NCBI GenBank assembly: GCA_009746045.1
Contig: RPFO01000276.1
Location: 2,861,063-2,921,062, forward strand
Direction: 5' to 3'
From: Mesostigma viride
Taxonomy: Eukaryota > Streptophyta > Mesostigmatophyceae > Mesostigmatales > Mesostigmataceae
Length of the DNA stretch: 60,000 nt
Below are positions 1-10,371 of the stretch, piece by piece. The notes under the pieces are model-generated. The model was not told where the DNA came from and ran no database searches. It saw only the letters and a list, made by a program, of their open reading frames with translations. Every line of letters starts with the position of its first letter. The stretch's first letter is position 1. The position numbers and the translations under genes were made by a program.

Positions 1-1205
1 ATGCATCATCCGTGGGGAGTCCCATCATAGGTGCACGTGCGCATGGGCGTGGGCCACGTGCTAAGCTAAGCCTGACTAGTCTACACTACTGCTATGTATT
101 CAATAGGCTGGGGTTGCTGGGGTGGCAGGGGGTGCCTGCCAGGGCTTGTGGTCGACGTGGATGACCGCCGGGCCCCTCCAGTATACCGGCTTCCCCCCCA
201 TGCGGTCCGCCGGAGCTGGAGGTAGGTCGGCCATAGCTCCCATCGCCGCTGTTGCTGTGCCAGGGCCGATCAAGTTGTTGTCCAGTGTGTAGGAAGTCCT
301 CGCGAGCGCCTTGCGGCGTTTAAGAAACAACAGCTTATCCCCCATGTACTCAAAGGTGAGGAGCACGGGAGCCGGGCCAGCCTTGCCGGGATGGGGGTAG
401 AATGTCGCGCTTAAACGCGATGGCAAGAGACTCGGAGTCCTCACCTGACGGCCAGCTGGTGGAAGTGCTCAAGCCGATGACGTTATGGCTGCGCTTGGTG
501 ACATGTCGGCCTAGCTCCTAGCGGAAGTCGAGCGTTTGAGCGTTTGTTGCTTGTGCTGTGCCGCGATGGTGGAGGCGGTGGAGGTGGTGTGGTGCTTCAG
601 CATATGGACCCGCCCAGGTCTGGGTGGGAGCAGCATCGTCGGCTGGGCCAGCAAGTGCTGGCTGGGCAGCAATGTCCTTCACCGCAGGCCTGGGCGGTGA
701 GGCCTGCGGTGTTTTGCAGGCACTCAATGGCTATGGCGTTGTCGTGGAGGCGCTTGTCTATGTCGAGGAGCTGGGCGGTGATTGCGGCAGTGGATGCCGT
801 GGTAGCGGTAGAGGTGGAGACGAGGAGGGTGGAAGTGGAGGTGGAGGTGGTGGAAAGGTGCTCAAGCTAGGGAGCTCAGCAGCCAGCGTGCTGCCCATTG
901 CATGCAGCCTCCACATCTGCAGCTGGCGAGGGGAGTCACGTTCTGCATGCTCGAGAGCGTCCTTACGCAGGGAGCGGAAGGTGGATATGCGGAAACGGAA
1001 GGAGCCCAGATCTCGCCATCAGAGCGCGTGAGGAGGGAGCAGAGAATGATGTGCTGGAGTTGGGACCGGGGGGGGGGGGGGCGCTCCGTCACAAAGGTGA
1101 GGGCCGGGGCAGCAGGTGCCGTCCGGTTCATGAGGCGGTTGATGCTGACCTGCGGTGGGCTGTCAGCCATGGCTACCTCGTGGCTCGTGGCTCGTGCCTC
1201 GTAGC
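1..1205 (-). mobile_element. L1-like ORF1 fragment with 3' noncoding region
   Basis: Read on the minus strand, about 1200 to 100 encodes a broken version of a LINE ORF1 protein (RNA-binding nucleocapsid). The most readable part is 444-100: a segment about opening 'F..RRKALARTSYTLDNNL' followed, after a frame change, by a match to the basic C-terminal domain of L1-type ORF1p. The same domain recurs near 3080-3300, 6300-6420, 9834-10121 and 18000-18180. The left 100 bases match the region that follows ORF1 at 10100-10140 and 20616-20660, so the element runs off the window edge. Frameshifts and a long G run at 1070-1082 mark it as decayed. Assignment to L1-like ORF1 is by motif only. Confidence 0.55.
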
Positions 1206-1239
1206 ATTTTAAAAGTATAAGTAAGTATACTAAGTATGT

Positions 1240-1925
1240 GATATATATTCATTGAGAAAGATAGATTACTACGGAGGTGAGATGGGCATGCAACATAAGG
1301 AAAAACCCGAGAACTGGGAGAATAGCGCTGAAGAAATTAATAGTAATCTGATACGGACATCCAAGCATCACGCCAGCTGCACAAGGTACAACTAACTATA
1401 CATCACAAAACTACACGCAGCAACAGCGCTGCCGGCCTACCATGCAGGCCTGGAAGGGATATCTAGACCGCATGGGTCGCGAGGGTGCAGGTGCCCTGGT
1501 GCACCTAGAGCAGGGGTAGCTTACATTCCCACCCTTGCATGAAGTAGCCTAGAATGTATGATAGGCCATATGCCCCTTCTCTGGGCTATGTGCTACATAT
1601 ACTCCCAACGGAGTCATGTTACAATTCAATTCAATTCAATTCAATGGGTCGCGACAAAGTCGGCCCGGGTGCGGCGGAATAACACGTACATCATGCAGCC
1701 ACGGTGCGAGTGAGGGCGAGTGACAGCCTGGCGCTGCCGCCAATATGAGGACCACGTGCGGGCAGACCACGGGGCGGTCTGCATGACCCTCGAGGTCGAG
1801 GCGGTCTTCACGGCGCTGGCAGCACTCGTGGAAAAACTACGCTGTCTTGGGGCCCATGGCCCCGAACTCCTCAAGGACGAAGGGGATGACCCTGTGGGGC
1901 CCCACATTGCCGTAGGAGGCAAACT
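1240..1925 (-). mobile_element. 3' fragment of REL-endonuclease LINE, split by a later insertion
   Basis: On the minus strand, 1925 to 1644 encodes a diverged copy of the C-terminus of the large LINE protein at 18224-20468 (shared words FVLEEFGAMGP, REDRLDLEG, RRTRADF), with a frameshift and an internal stop. It continues into 3' noncoding sequence down to about 1240. A shorter LINE tail at 1483-1643 interrupts it. A paralogous copy without that interruption lies at 55690-55975. Confidence 0.7.
1483..1643 (+). mobile_element. 5'-truncated LINE 3' end with (AATTC)n tail
   Basis: An insertion of about 161 bp flanked by an 11-bp target duplication (ATGGGTCGCGA at 1472-1482 and 1644-1654). It contains the 3' region common to several LINE tails in this window, the stem-loop ACTCCCAACGGAGT at 1601-1614, and ends in repeats of AATTC. 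The related segment at 55900-55975 lacks the insertion, which confirms the borders. Confidence 0.85.
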
Positions 1926-1937
1926 TGTGATATATAT

Positions 1938-2330
1938 TAAAAATATAATTACTTACAGCAGAGTGAAATCACTCAAACCAAAGCAAACGCCCAGCTATAA
2001 ACCTATATACAGAGCCATGTCAAAGCTCTATGATCTATACTACGATAAGACCTATGGAAACTCCTAACGGGAGGAACCTAATAGACTAGCTGCTCCACCG
2101 CAAAATCATGCAGCCCGCGTACGGCGGAGCATGATGTCAGCCATGGCCCGAGTCAGCGCCACCGACAATTAAGCGCTGACGCCAATATGATGTCCAGGTC
2201 CGCGCCGACCATGGGGCCCGCGCTGGCCCTCCAGGTCCAGCCGGTCCTCCCGGAGCCGGCAACACCCTTTGAAGAAGGCGGAGGTCAGGGGCCCCATGGC
2301 CCCAAACTCCTCCAGGACGTTGATGAGGGG
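1938..2330 (-). mobile_element. 5'-truncated REL-endonuclease LINE copy
   Basis: On the minus strand this encodes the last ~60 residues of the LINE protein at 18224-20468 followed by the same 3' UTR. It is flanked by a 12-bp duplication TGTGATATATAT (1926-1937 and 2331-2342). The insertion lies next to an older fragment of the same LINE, so the two are nested. Confidence 0.85.
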
Positions 2331-2463
2331 TGTGATATATATAAAAACCAAACAAACAAAAAAACAACCAAAACTGAGAAGCAAAAAGAGAACACACACA
2401 CACACGCACACACACACGAAGGGGTGTACAAACAAACTAAAAACAACAACCACAACTAAGTAG

Positions 2464-2542
2464 GAAAAAGAGAACACACACACGAAGGGGTACACCCCTT
2501 TGTGTGTTGTACCCCATTGTGTGTGTGTCCTCTTTTTCCTTC
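2464..2542. repeat. imperfect inverted repeat
   Basis: The left arm (about 2464-2493) and right arm (about 2513-2542) are near-reverse complements built from GAAAAAGAG, a (CA)n run and GGGGTACA. A partial direct copy of the left arm lies at 2386-2430. No coding function is visible. Confidence 0.6.
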
Positions 2543-2621
2543 TTAGTTTTTTTTTTTGTTAACCTTTTTTGTTTTTATCATCTATCTCCCTCCATCAATA
2601 ATTATATAATTTTTAATTAAT

Positions 2622-2785
2622 CAAGAACTTGCCAAGTGACTCTGTTGGGAGTATACGTAACACATGGCCCTGAGAAGGGGGCCTATATGGTTTTTAATAC
2701 ATTCTGGGCTGTAACCTGCAGGTGGGGGATATAAGTTCAGCCACCTACTCTGGGTGCACAAGGTGCACCGGCCTGCACCTCCATG
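2622..2785 (-). mobile_element. diverged LINE 3' end
   Basis: The reverse complement aligns with the LINE tails at 1483-1643 and 55080-55230 (shared stretches near 'GTGCACC', 'AGAATGTAT', 'CCCCTTCTC'). It ends with the stem-loop at 2639-2652 followed by an AT-rich TTAATTAA tail. More diverged than the other copies. Confidence 0.6.
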
Positions 2786-3079
2786 TATTCCACCAGCTAA
2801 GGTGCGGACATCCGGACGGGGTGGAAGATGATAATTGTGGCTAGGCAAGAGCCAGGGCATGACATCACATGATCTCAGCAGTGAGTAACTCTCGATCTGC
2901 ATGGGCAAAGCATGACTAAATGCTCGAAAGCTATGTAATGCGTCATGTGGTGTGGGTCCCATCAATGGGCATACTGATGCATGCACATCATGGGCGTGCA
3001 AGAGCCCATGTCGTCTAAGACTTACTCATTTTCTACGTACTAGTGCTATATCCCCCTAGGCTGGGGCGCTATCCCCCTT

Positions 3080-4730
3080 AGCTAATAGGCTAGGTGCTGG
3101 GCCCCTAGGCTGGGTCGCTGGGGCAGGGAGCGCCTGCCCGGCAGGGCTTGTGGTCTTGACGTAGATAACCGGCCCCTAGCTTCTAGTATATTACTGGCTT
3201 CTTCCCCGCCGTCGGCCGGAGCTAGAGGTAGGTCGGCCACAGCTCCAGTCGCCGTTGTTGCTCGACCAGCCCTGGTCAAGTCGTCGCCCATGCAGCGTTG
3301 AGGAGGCCCCCCCTATCCGCTTGCCATGCTTGAGGAAGCCACTCCAGCTTATCCGCCATGGTGTCAAAGGTCGTCGAGGAGAAGCGGGGGCGGTCCAGCC
3401 TCATACCCCGCGAGCGCCGAGCGGGGAAGGCGGATCACCCCCGGCTTGACCTCACCGTTGGTTGAGAGCCATGGGGACAAGGATGGTGTTCTCAAAGACT
3501 CAAACGCTTTGGCAAGGGACTTCGGAGTTCTCACCTTCAAGCATGGCGAAGTGCTTCAGTCGATGACGTTGCGGCTAGCTGCCGGCTTGTCGAGCTCGGT
3601 CTCCTCGTGAACGGATCGGAGAGCTCTGGTCGAGCGTCTGCTGCATGCTTGAGCTGGCGGGCAGCGATGGCGCCGGAGGTGGTGGTGGTGGTGTGCATGG
3701 TTAAGTCAGCAGCATGCCAGCATCAGTGGCGGCCCGGACAGCTGGTCTGCATGCATGGGTGGGATCGAGGGGCATCACTCAGTGGACCAGCCGGTGCTGG
3801 CCTGGCGGCTATGTACTTCCTTCGATCACCGCCTGGGCGGTGAGGCCCGCAGTGTTTTCACTGTTTTGCAGGCACTCGAGATGCCGCCATATGGCGTTGT
3901 CCTTGAGGCGCTGGTCGATGTCGAGGACTGAGCTGCATGGGCAGTGATGGCCGGCGTCAGTGGTGGCAGTGGTGGCTTAATTTGGAGGTGGAGGCGAGGA
4001 GGGTGGAGGTGGCGGTGGCGGTGGTGGAGCTCCCCCCTCGAGAAAAGGGGGAGCTCGGCAGCCAGCGTGCCGCCCAGGGCTGCCACAATGATCTGCAGCG
4101 AGGGGAGTCACGTGCTGTTCGAGCCCGCCTCCATATGATGGAGGGAGCGGATGGCCGCCTCGGTGACCACTGAATTGGTGGTTGTGAGGGCCCAGGCGGG
4201 GGGCCAAAGCTCCTGGATGGAGAATCCAAGGAGCTAGCGGACGTATTCCCGTGAAGGTGGGGGCGGGCAACGCTGGCCGGTGATGTATTCGTACGGGCGC
4301 CTCATAAGGAAGGCATGGCAGCTATAGTAGAGGCGGCCCTGGTCGCCGGTAGAGCTGCTTGCACATTTCAATAAGCGAGGCGTGCGATCCCCAAAACACG
4401 TAGCGCAGGATTTGGTCCGGTGGTCAACTGAGCTTGTCAAAAAAGCCGGGCTGGCTGGCGTCAAAGTCGACTTCTTCCCCGCTCGGCTCGGCAGGGTGAC
4501 TGCGCTTATAATTGGGCTCAAGCGACACGGCTATCGAGGCGGCCGGTCCCGGGGGGCGAGGCCGGCGACCTCTAGTGCTTGGCTAGTGGCACGCACCGCT
4601 GCCTTTGCAGGGCCGGAGGGCAAAGGCTGCAGCCGGAGCTGCAGACATATGTTCAGGGCTCAGCGCAGCCACCAGGCTGCGCGTTGCTTAGAGGAGCCGG
4701 CGTTTGCTCGTCAAAATATTGTGTGATAGC
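3080..4730 (-). mobile_element. L1-like ORF1 fragment
   Basis: Minus-strand remnants of the same ORF1 family: the basic C-terminal part at 3291-3082 and a proline-rich and coiled N-terminal part at about 4270-3830. Frames are broken many times. The reverse complement of 3000-3080 resembles the 3' noncoding region downstream of the other ORF1 copies. Confidence 0.45.
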
Positions 4731-4919
4731 TTATATATATAGCCGGGAAAGTTTATCAGCGTGTGCGTCTTAGAAAGACAAAGCGATTGTGATATATTCA
4801 CGGCCGGATTTTGCGCCCAATGAAACGTGAAAGTTATGAGTTATGACCTCCGCGCGGATCTTCTGACTGAACACGAAAATGGCTGACGGCGGTATGGCTG
4901 ACGGCGGAGCTCAGATCTT

Positions 4920-6426
4920 TTGCGTCTGAGCCCCAAATTCGGTCAGACCACTTGCATTCGATGCGCTTTATTCAGACGCACACGCCAGTATAATCGGTTA
5001 CGGCTGAAACGCAGTATTGCCAAAGTTACTCACGTGACAAGCAGCTATGACGACCCCAACAGCAAAACGGGGTTTGGAAAAGGAGCTTTCCGGCTCCAGC
5101 CCAACCCACTCGCCATCGTCCTTGCTTGCCCAGCCGCCTGGGCTCGCCAACCCATCGCCAGCAGACCCATCGCCAAGCGCCCGTCGCCTGAGCCCAAGAA
5201 ACCAATGATGCCACGACCGCCACAAATGGAGCAACTTCCTGCCCGGCGTCAGAGCGTTCTCCCTCCTCAAGTGCAGCAGGGGCTGTCGCCGCAGGAAGTC
5301 GCCGAGGTCCTCCAATTCCTCGCACAGGAACGGATCGAATTAAGCTCTTCGTGCCCCAGAAGGGGGGGGCGGCTATCGACTACCGCGACACGTCCTGGCT
5401 CTACTACACCTTTGACGAACCATGCAAGCCAACGCCTGTTTATCTTGACCAGCCACTTCACGGCAGCTCAGCCTCGGCGACATTGGCCGAGCGCTCCGCA
5501 CCCCACCAGCCCCCGCCGGAGCAGCCGGCAGCCCCATCGGCTCCCTCCCTCTGCAAGGACGACATCCGCGCAGTGCTGGAGGAGCACGTGACCTGGCCGC
5601 TGGCCGAGATCGAAGCTGACATCGCTGAACACGACGCTCAACACGGTGGAGCTGCCCGGGTCTCCAATGTGGAAACCAAGGTCGTCCACAAGCTCCAGCC
5701 CCAGTTCACGACGCTGCACAACGCGGCGCAAGCTTCGGAAACGCATGCTGCACTTGTCTCTCGCCTTAACCATGCAGGTGGAGGGCAAGTGCGGCGTGCT
5801 CATGAAGAAGCTTGAGGCCATTACCGCCCGACACCGAGGCCCTGGCCACACAGGTCCCCAAGATAGCGGAGCAGACGGCCACCATTGCATCCCAGCCACC
5901 CCGGCAGGATGCTGGTGACCTCCCGCCGCTCTCCTACGCGGACCTGCTGCATGCGGTCAGCGACCGCCTCCACCACCGACGCCATCGCCGCGAAGCTCCA
6001 GGAGCTGGAGGACCACCGCCAGGCCCAGCAACGGGAGGTCACCAACCGCGCTCGCCGCGAGCCGCCGAGTGGTGCTACGTCGCTTCCCCCAGAAGCTAGG
6101 TGAGACGTCAACTTCCCTTGCTGACGAGCTCAAGAACCAGCTTCTTACCCTCATGGGCCTGGTAGGTGAGGTAGAACTGCGTGCATGGGTGCCACCGCCT
6201 TCCCCACTCACGGGACAAGGCGGCTCCCCCACCAGTCCTGCATGCTCACCTTACCCTCCCCTGACTGAGGATGAGAAGCGGTTCCTCTCTCATCGCAAGA
6301 GGTTGCACGACCTCACCTGGACTCTGGATGCATGACGACCTGACCCCCGCTCAGCAACAGCAGCGACGCGACGTGTCGCCGGAATACCTCCGCCATAAGC
6401 TCAGGACCCGCCCAGAAGCCCATTAG
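4920..6426 (+). mobile_element. second L1-like ORF1 family, frameshifted
   Basis: A plus-strand LINE ORF1-like region read through several frames. A proline-rich N-terminal section (about 5090-5340) is followed by 5351-5815, which has a predicted coiled section (DDIRAVLEEHV, ADIAEHDAQH, ETKVVHKLQ), and by 6069-6335. The end at about 6300-6415 contains 'DDLTPAQQQQRR', the signature of the ORF1p C-terminal domain. It is diverged from the copies at 9.0-10.1 kb. The 628-bp palindromic element starts just after it. Confidence 0.5.
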
Positions 6427-6444
6427 GTGTACCCAAGGGGCGGG

Positions 6445-7072
6445 AGTTATTATAAATAGTGACGGAACCTTTTTGCCACTTGGGCAATTAGGTCCGTCAC
6501 TATTTATCCGGCGAAAACCACTCGCCGGGATCTATTCCGCGTTAAGTTCACGTGAACGTGGCGCGGAATTGATACCGGCGAGTGGTTTTCGCCGGATAAA
6601 TAGTGACGGACCTAATTGCCCAAGTGGCAAAAAGGTTCCGTCACTATTTATAATAACTAAGACCTCGTAAGTCGGGGGTTCGAATCCCTGTGGTGACACG
6701 GGTATTTCCGAATACCGGAAGGAATTGATACCAGAAGGCCAAACAAAAGCATGCCAGAAGGGAAAATATGCCCGGTTGGAATATCGTTAAGGCGAGATTC
6801 GGTACTGCAGTAGGCATCAGCGGTACGATAGATATCGGCCCCCACACTACGACGTTTTAGTTATTATAAATAGTGACGGAACCTTTTTGCCACTTGGGCA
6901 ATTAGGTCCGTCACTATTTATCCGGCGAAAACCACTCGCCGGTATCAATTCCGCGCCACGTTCACGTGAACTTAACGCGGAATAGATACCGGCGAGTGGT
7001 TTTCGCCGGATAAATAGTGACGGACCTAATTGCCCAAGTGGCAAAAAGGTTCCGTCACTATTTATAATAACT
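6445..7072. mobile_element. foldback DNA element with two 214-bp palindromic ends
   Basis: The element starts AGTTATTATAAATAGTGACG and ends with the reverse complement. It is flanked by the 5-bp duplication GCGGG (6440-6444 and 7073-7077). Each end (6445-6658 and 6859-7072) is itself a near-perfect palindrome of 214 bp, centred at 6551/6552 and 6965/6966, so each can fold into a ~107-bp hairpin. The 200-bp spacer encodes no convincing protein but holds a tRNA-like half. The terminal words AAATAGTG-CGGAACCTTTTTGCC recur in the large element at 11657-15101. Confidence 0.9.
6659..6700 (+). other. tRNA-like 3' half (anticodon and T arms) in foldback spacer
   Basis: GAC CTCGTAA GTC at 6661-6673 looks like the inner anticodon stem with a seven-base loop (U33, A37; would read CGU), followed by GGGGGTTCGAATCCC with the T loop TTCGAAT at 6679-6685, which also fits a pol III B box. 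No acceptor or D arm precedes it because the palindrome abuts directly. It is not called as a functional tRNA. Confidence 0.4.
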
Positions 7073-7080
7073 GCGGGGAC

Positions 7081-7415
7081 CTGATGATCAACCACAAGAT
7101 GTGGCCGGACGCCCCCAGCGGGCTAGAATAGCAATAGCCCTAGCTTGTGTATCCATTGGAGTCACTGCCGCTATAAGGCAGCCATGCTTAGAATCTTTGC
7201 CTAGCTGTGCCAACATACCTAGTCACGTGCCGCCATCGCACGGTACACAACCTGAGCCATAGCCTTAGCCTAGTCCTAGTACAGCCATGCTACGCCCTGG
7301 CTATGTTCAGATTACTTGCCCACGCTATACTTGTTATGCCACGCTCATGCACATGGGTCTTAAATTGCACCCACAGTTTGCCGGATCGTTAGCATGTCCT
7401 TTGAGCTAGCCCGAA
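7081..7415. other. no recognisable gene
   Basis: Low-information sequence rich in short CATG words. Short open frames only, none with a recognisable domain. Confidence 0.5.
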
Positions 7416-7419
7416 TGCA

Positions 7420-7580
7420 GCTGTGGCATGCCTTTGGCATGAAGGAGACTGGGGGTCTCTGCCCTTTCTCCTGTTGTGCACACACAGGGATTAAAAGCAC
7501 TTCGGTGTTCCGCGACTCCCCAACGGGAGCACGTGTTTAATTAATTAATTAATTAATTAATTAATTAATTAATTAATTAT
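7420..7580 (+). mobile_element. retroelement 3' end with (TTAA)n tail
   Basis: The reverse complement of this segment matches 55530-55690. It ends with a stem-loop CTCCCCAACGGGAG (7516-7529), ACGTG and then (TTAA)n at 7538-7579. The layout (conserved region, stem-loop, simple-repeat tail) is the same as for the other LINE tails in the window, with a longer stem. Confidence 0.65.
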
Positions 7581-7850
7581 GACCTCCGCGCCGTCAGCCA
7601 TGGCTAGCTATCTCGTGGCTCGTTACATCTTCGTGGCATGATTACATACATCTTCATGTGGCATCTTCTTCCATGTGTTCAAAGACTTCCTACAGATATA
7701 GATAGCCACACGGCTCCCGCGGTACGTCTTCACGTCTTTCCTCGTAGACAACTACCCTAGTTCTTCCACGGCGTTGGAATAATTGCCATGCGTCCAGGAA
7801 TAGTTGTCTCTAGCTTATATTATTTGATTAATTAATTAATTAACCAACCC

Positions 7851-7854
<4 letters not shown>
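7581..7854. other. no recognisable gene
   Basis: AT-rich spacer between the (TTAA)n tail and the TAAG microsatellite. No coding signal seen. Confidence 0.45.
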
Positions 7855-8032
<178 letters not shown>

Positions 8033-8039
8033 CTCCTGC

Positions 8040-8885
8040 TCCCGGCCGTTGGGGAACTTCTACTAGCTCTATAGTCCAGGAATAGTTGTGTAGACCTAGC
8101 TCTAGCTTCCAAATTCTGGGTGCACACATGATCAAGGTTATTGTCATGCTATATGTACATTTGTTATTGACACGTACGTACTACTTACTGCATATATGCA
8201 CATTTTTTCACCGACTTGCACGAGACCGCATTCATTTCAATTCATTCCAACTCGCACACGACCGAATCAGCTACTTTTTGTTCACACCAACATCGAAGTA
8301 AGGTCACTTATTATCTACTCGACTTCTCCGTCAAATTAATCTCAATGACAGGGTTTCGAACCAATCCACGAATCAATTGCCGTAGATGCAGATCCAACGG
8401 TGCAAAGCAATGTGATCACGACTGACGGGGCACCAAACAAAGGCACCTCGAGCAGTTCCTTATAGTTACAAGCCATTTTGTGACGTCGCGCCGACCGCGC
8501 GTACCCGCGCCCTTTTCCATATGTAATTAATGTGAGATGCATGCAAAATCTGCTTCCCTGACCGGGAATTCCGTGCAATACCGTCATGCAGTACCACCCA
8601 GTCAGCAGCACATCCAGTCTAGAAACGTCCAACGTACGCCATGCAGCTGCATGGCGCTTGTTATCCGACAGATCGACCGCGGCATCGCATTCCTGCCCCC
8701 TTTTCGGTGGCGTTTCCTGTGTTCCGCGGACCCCCGACCTTCTAATCTAAATTTAGATTATTTATTATTGATGTATCAGTAATTTACTTGCGGACTAGCT
8801 CATTAAGGCATGCAAGCTGCAGATTGATGTGGAGAAGCTACTACTGATCTACTGGTTTTCTGATTGCCTACTAGCGCGTAGTAGT
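8040..8885. other. noncoding; contains an old repeat related to 33400-33570
   Basis: No domain-bearing ORF. The stretch at about 8470-8680 is a diverged relative of 33400-33570 (both have a CTTTTCCAT word, a GTGAGATGCA word, a 'CTGACCGG-AATTC' word and 'GTACA/CCA-CCAGTC' in the same order), which suggests an unclassified interspersed repeat. Confidence 0.4.
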
Positions 8886-8899
8886 CTAGGGGGCAGGGC

Positions 8900-10371
8900 C
8901 CCCCATCGGCACATATGTTGTGGCCATGGAGGATCAATATCCAGATACTGGAGCTCTTGTTTTATTATGGGTCGTACGCCTCCCTCCTTGACCTGTGCCA
9001 GCGCCTCCACGCCTATCATCGCCTCCGCAACGCCGGAGTTGACGGCCGGTATTGCCGCAACGGAGTTGATGGCCGCGGACCTGACCACCTGCCTGGCTGG
9101 TCCCGACCGCGCCTTCAGCTCGACGCCCTCTTTTCCATCTCTGCCGACGACCTCTGGGTCCCCTCCCCTTGGGCCTTGACCGAATCCACCTTCCTCCTCC
9201 ACCTTCAAGGAGCCATCTCGTGACGCCCCTCGCCGCAGATGTGGCAGCTGTGGGCCGCACGCTGGCTGCTGTCAGAGCTCCCCGCCATTTCCACCGCCAC
9301 CTCCACCCTCCTCGCCTCCACCCCCCCCCCCCCCCCCTGCCTCCACCGACGCCATCACCGCCCAGCTCCGCGACATCGACAAGAGCCTCCAGGACAACGC
9401 CATCTCCAATCTTGAGTGCCTGCAAAACACCGCAGGCCTCACCGCCCAGGCGGCCGGTGAAGGACATTGCCGCCAAGCCAGCCCCCACTGGCTCGGCTGG
9501 GGATGCCCCTCCCACCCAGATGGACCTGGGCGGATGTGCTTAAGCAACACACCACCTCCACCACCTCCACCGTCGCAGCACAGCTCCAGCGTCAGACGCT
9601 CGACCTCCGCGAGGAGGCCGAGCTCGCCAAGCGCAGCTAGCCTTAACATCATCGTCAAGAACTTCAACATGGTGGAAGGTGCATGAGAATTCCGAGAAGC
9701 ATGCCCAGGTGTTTGAGAGCAAAATCCTTGGTCGCATATGGGCCTCCTAGCTTGGTGAGATCAAGCCGGTCGCCCACCGCCTTCCCCGCGTGCGGGGTAA
9801 GGCAGGGACGCCCCCGCTTCTTCTCATCTAGCTTTGAGAACCCGGCGGACAAGATTTCTTTTCTCAGACGCCGCAAGCGGAGCCCTCGAGAAGACTCACT
9901 TCACCTTGGACGACGACTTGATCGACCCTGGCGCAGCAGCAACGGCGACGGGAGCTATGGCCGACCTACATCCAGCTCCGGCAGACCGCGGCGGCGAAGC
10001 CGATGTACAGGAAGGAGGCGACCATCTACGTCGGCCACAAGCCCTGGCAAGCGACCCCCGCGGCCCCCGCACCTCCAGACGCCCCAGCTTAGGGGACTAC
10101 AGCAGTAGTAGTGTAGAGTAGTCAGGCCTAGCCACTGTGGCCGTGTACATGTACGCAGGTACAGGCCTACTACAGGCCCTATACCAGCTGATGCCTTAGC
10201 ATTATTTATAGTCATTTACATGTGTGCCTGCAGCTACTATGATGTGCCACACACCATATGATGTCTAGCTTTATTTAGTTATGCTGTGCCCATGCAGAGA
10301 GTCACTCTCTGCTGAGAAGCCATGGATGCCCCAGCCTTTGCCATATAGCCATGCTGATTAATTAATTAATA
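8900..10371 (+). mobile_element. L1-like ORF1-only element
   Basis: Plus-strand ORF1 relic: an N-terminal and coiled section (about 8930-9640, interrupted by a C run at 9327-9343), then an RRM-like stretch beginning 'SLNIIVKNFNMVEG' near 9640, then 9834-10121 with 'FTLDDDLIDPG' and the basic C-terminal domain ending near 10120. No reverse transcriptase follows. Instead about 250 bp of noncoding DNA, with a hairpin GCAGAGAG..CTCTCTGC at 10294-10312, leads to an ATTAATTAAT tail at 10356-10371. Frameshifts make it a non-functional or decayed copy. Confidence 0.6.

Noticed and set aside
6659-6700. Functional tRNA-Thr
   Set aside because: Only the anticodon and T arms can be drawn; the 5' half is missing and the stems are weak.
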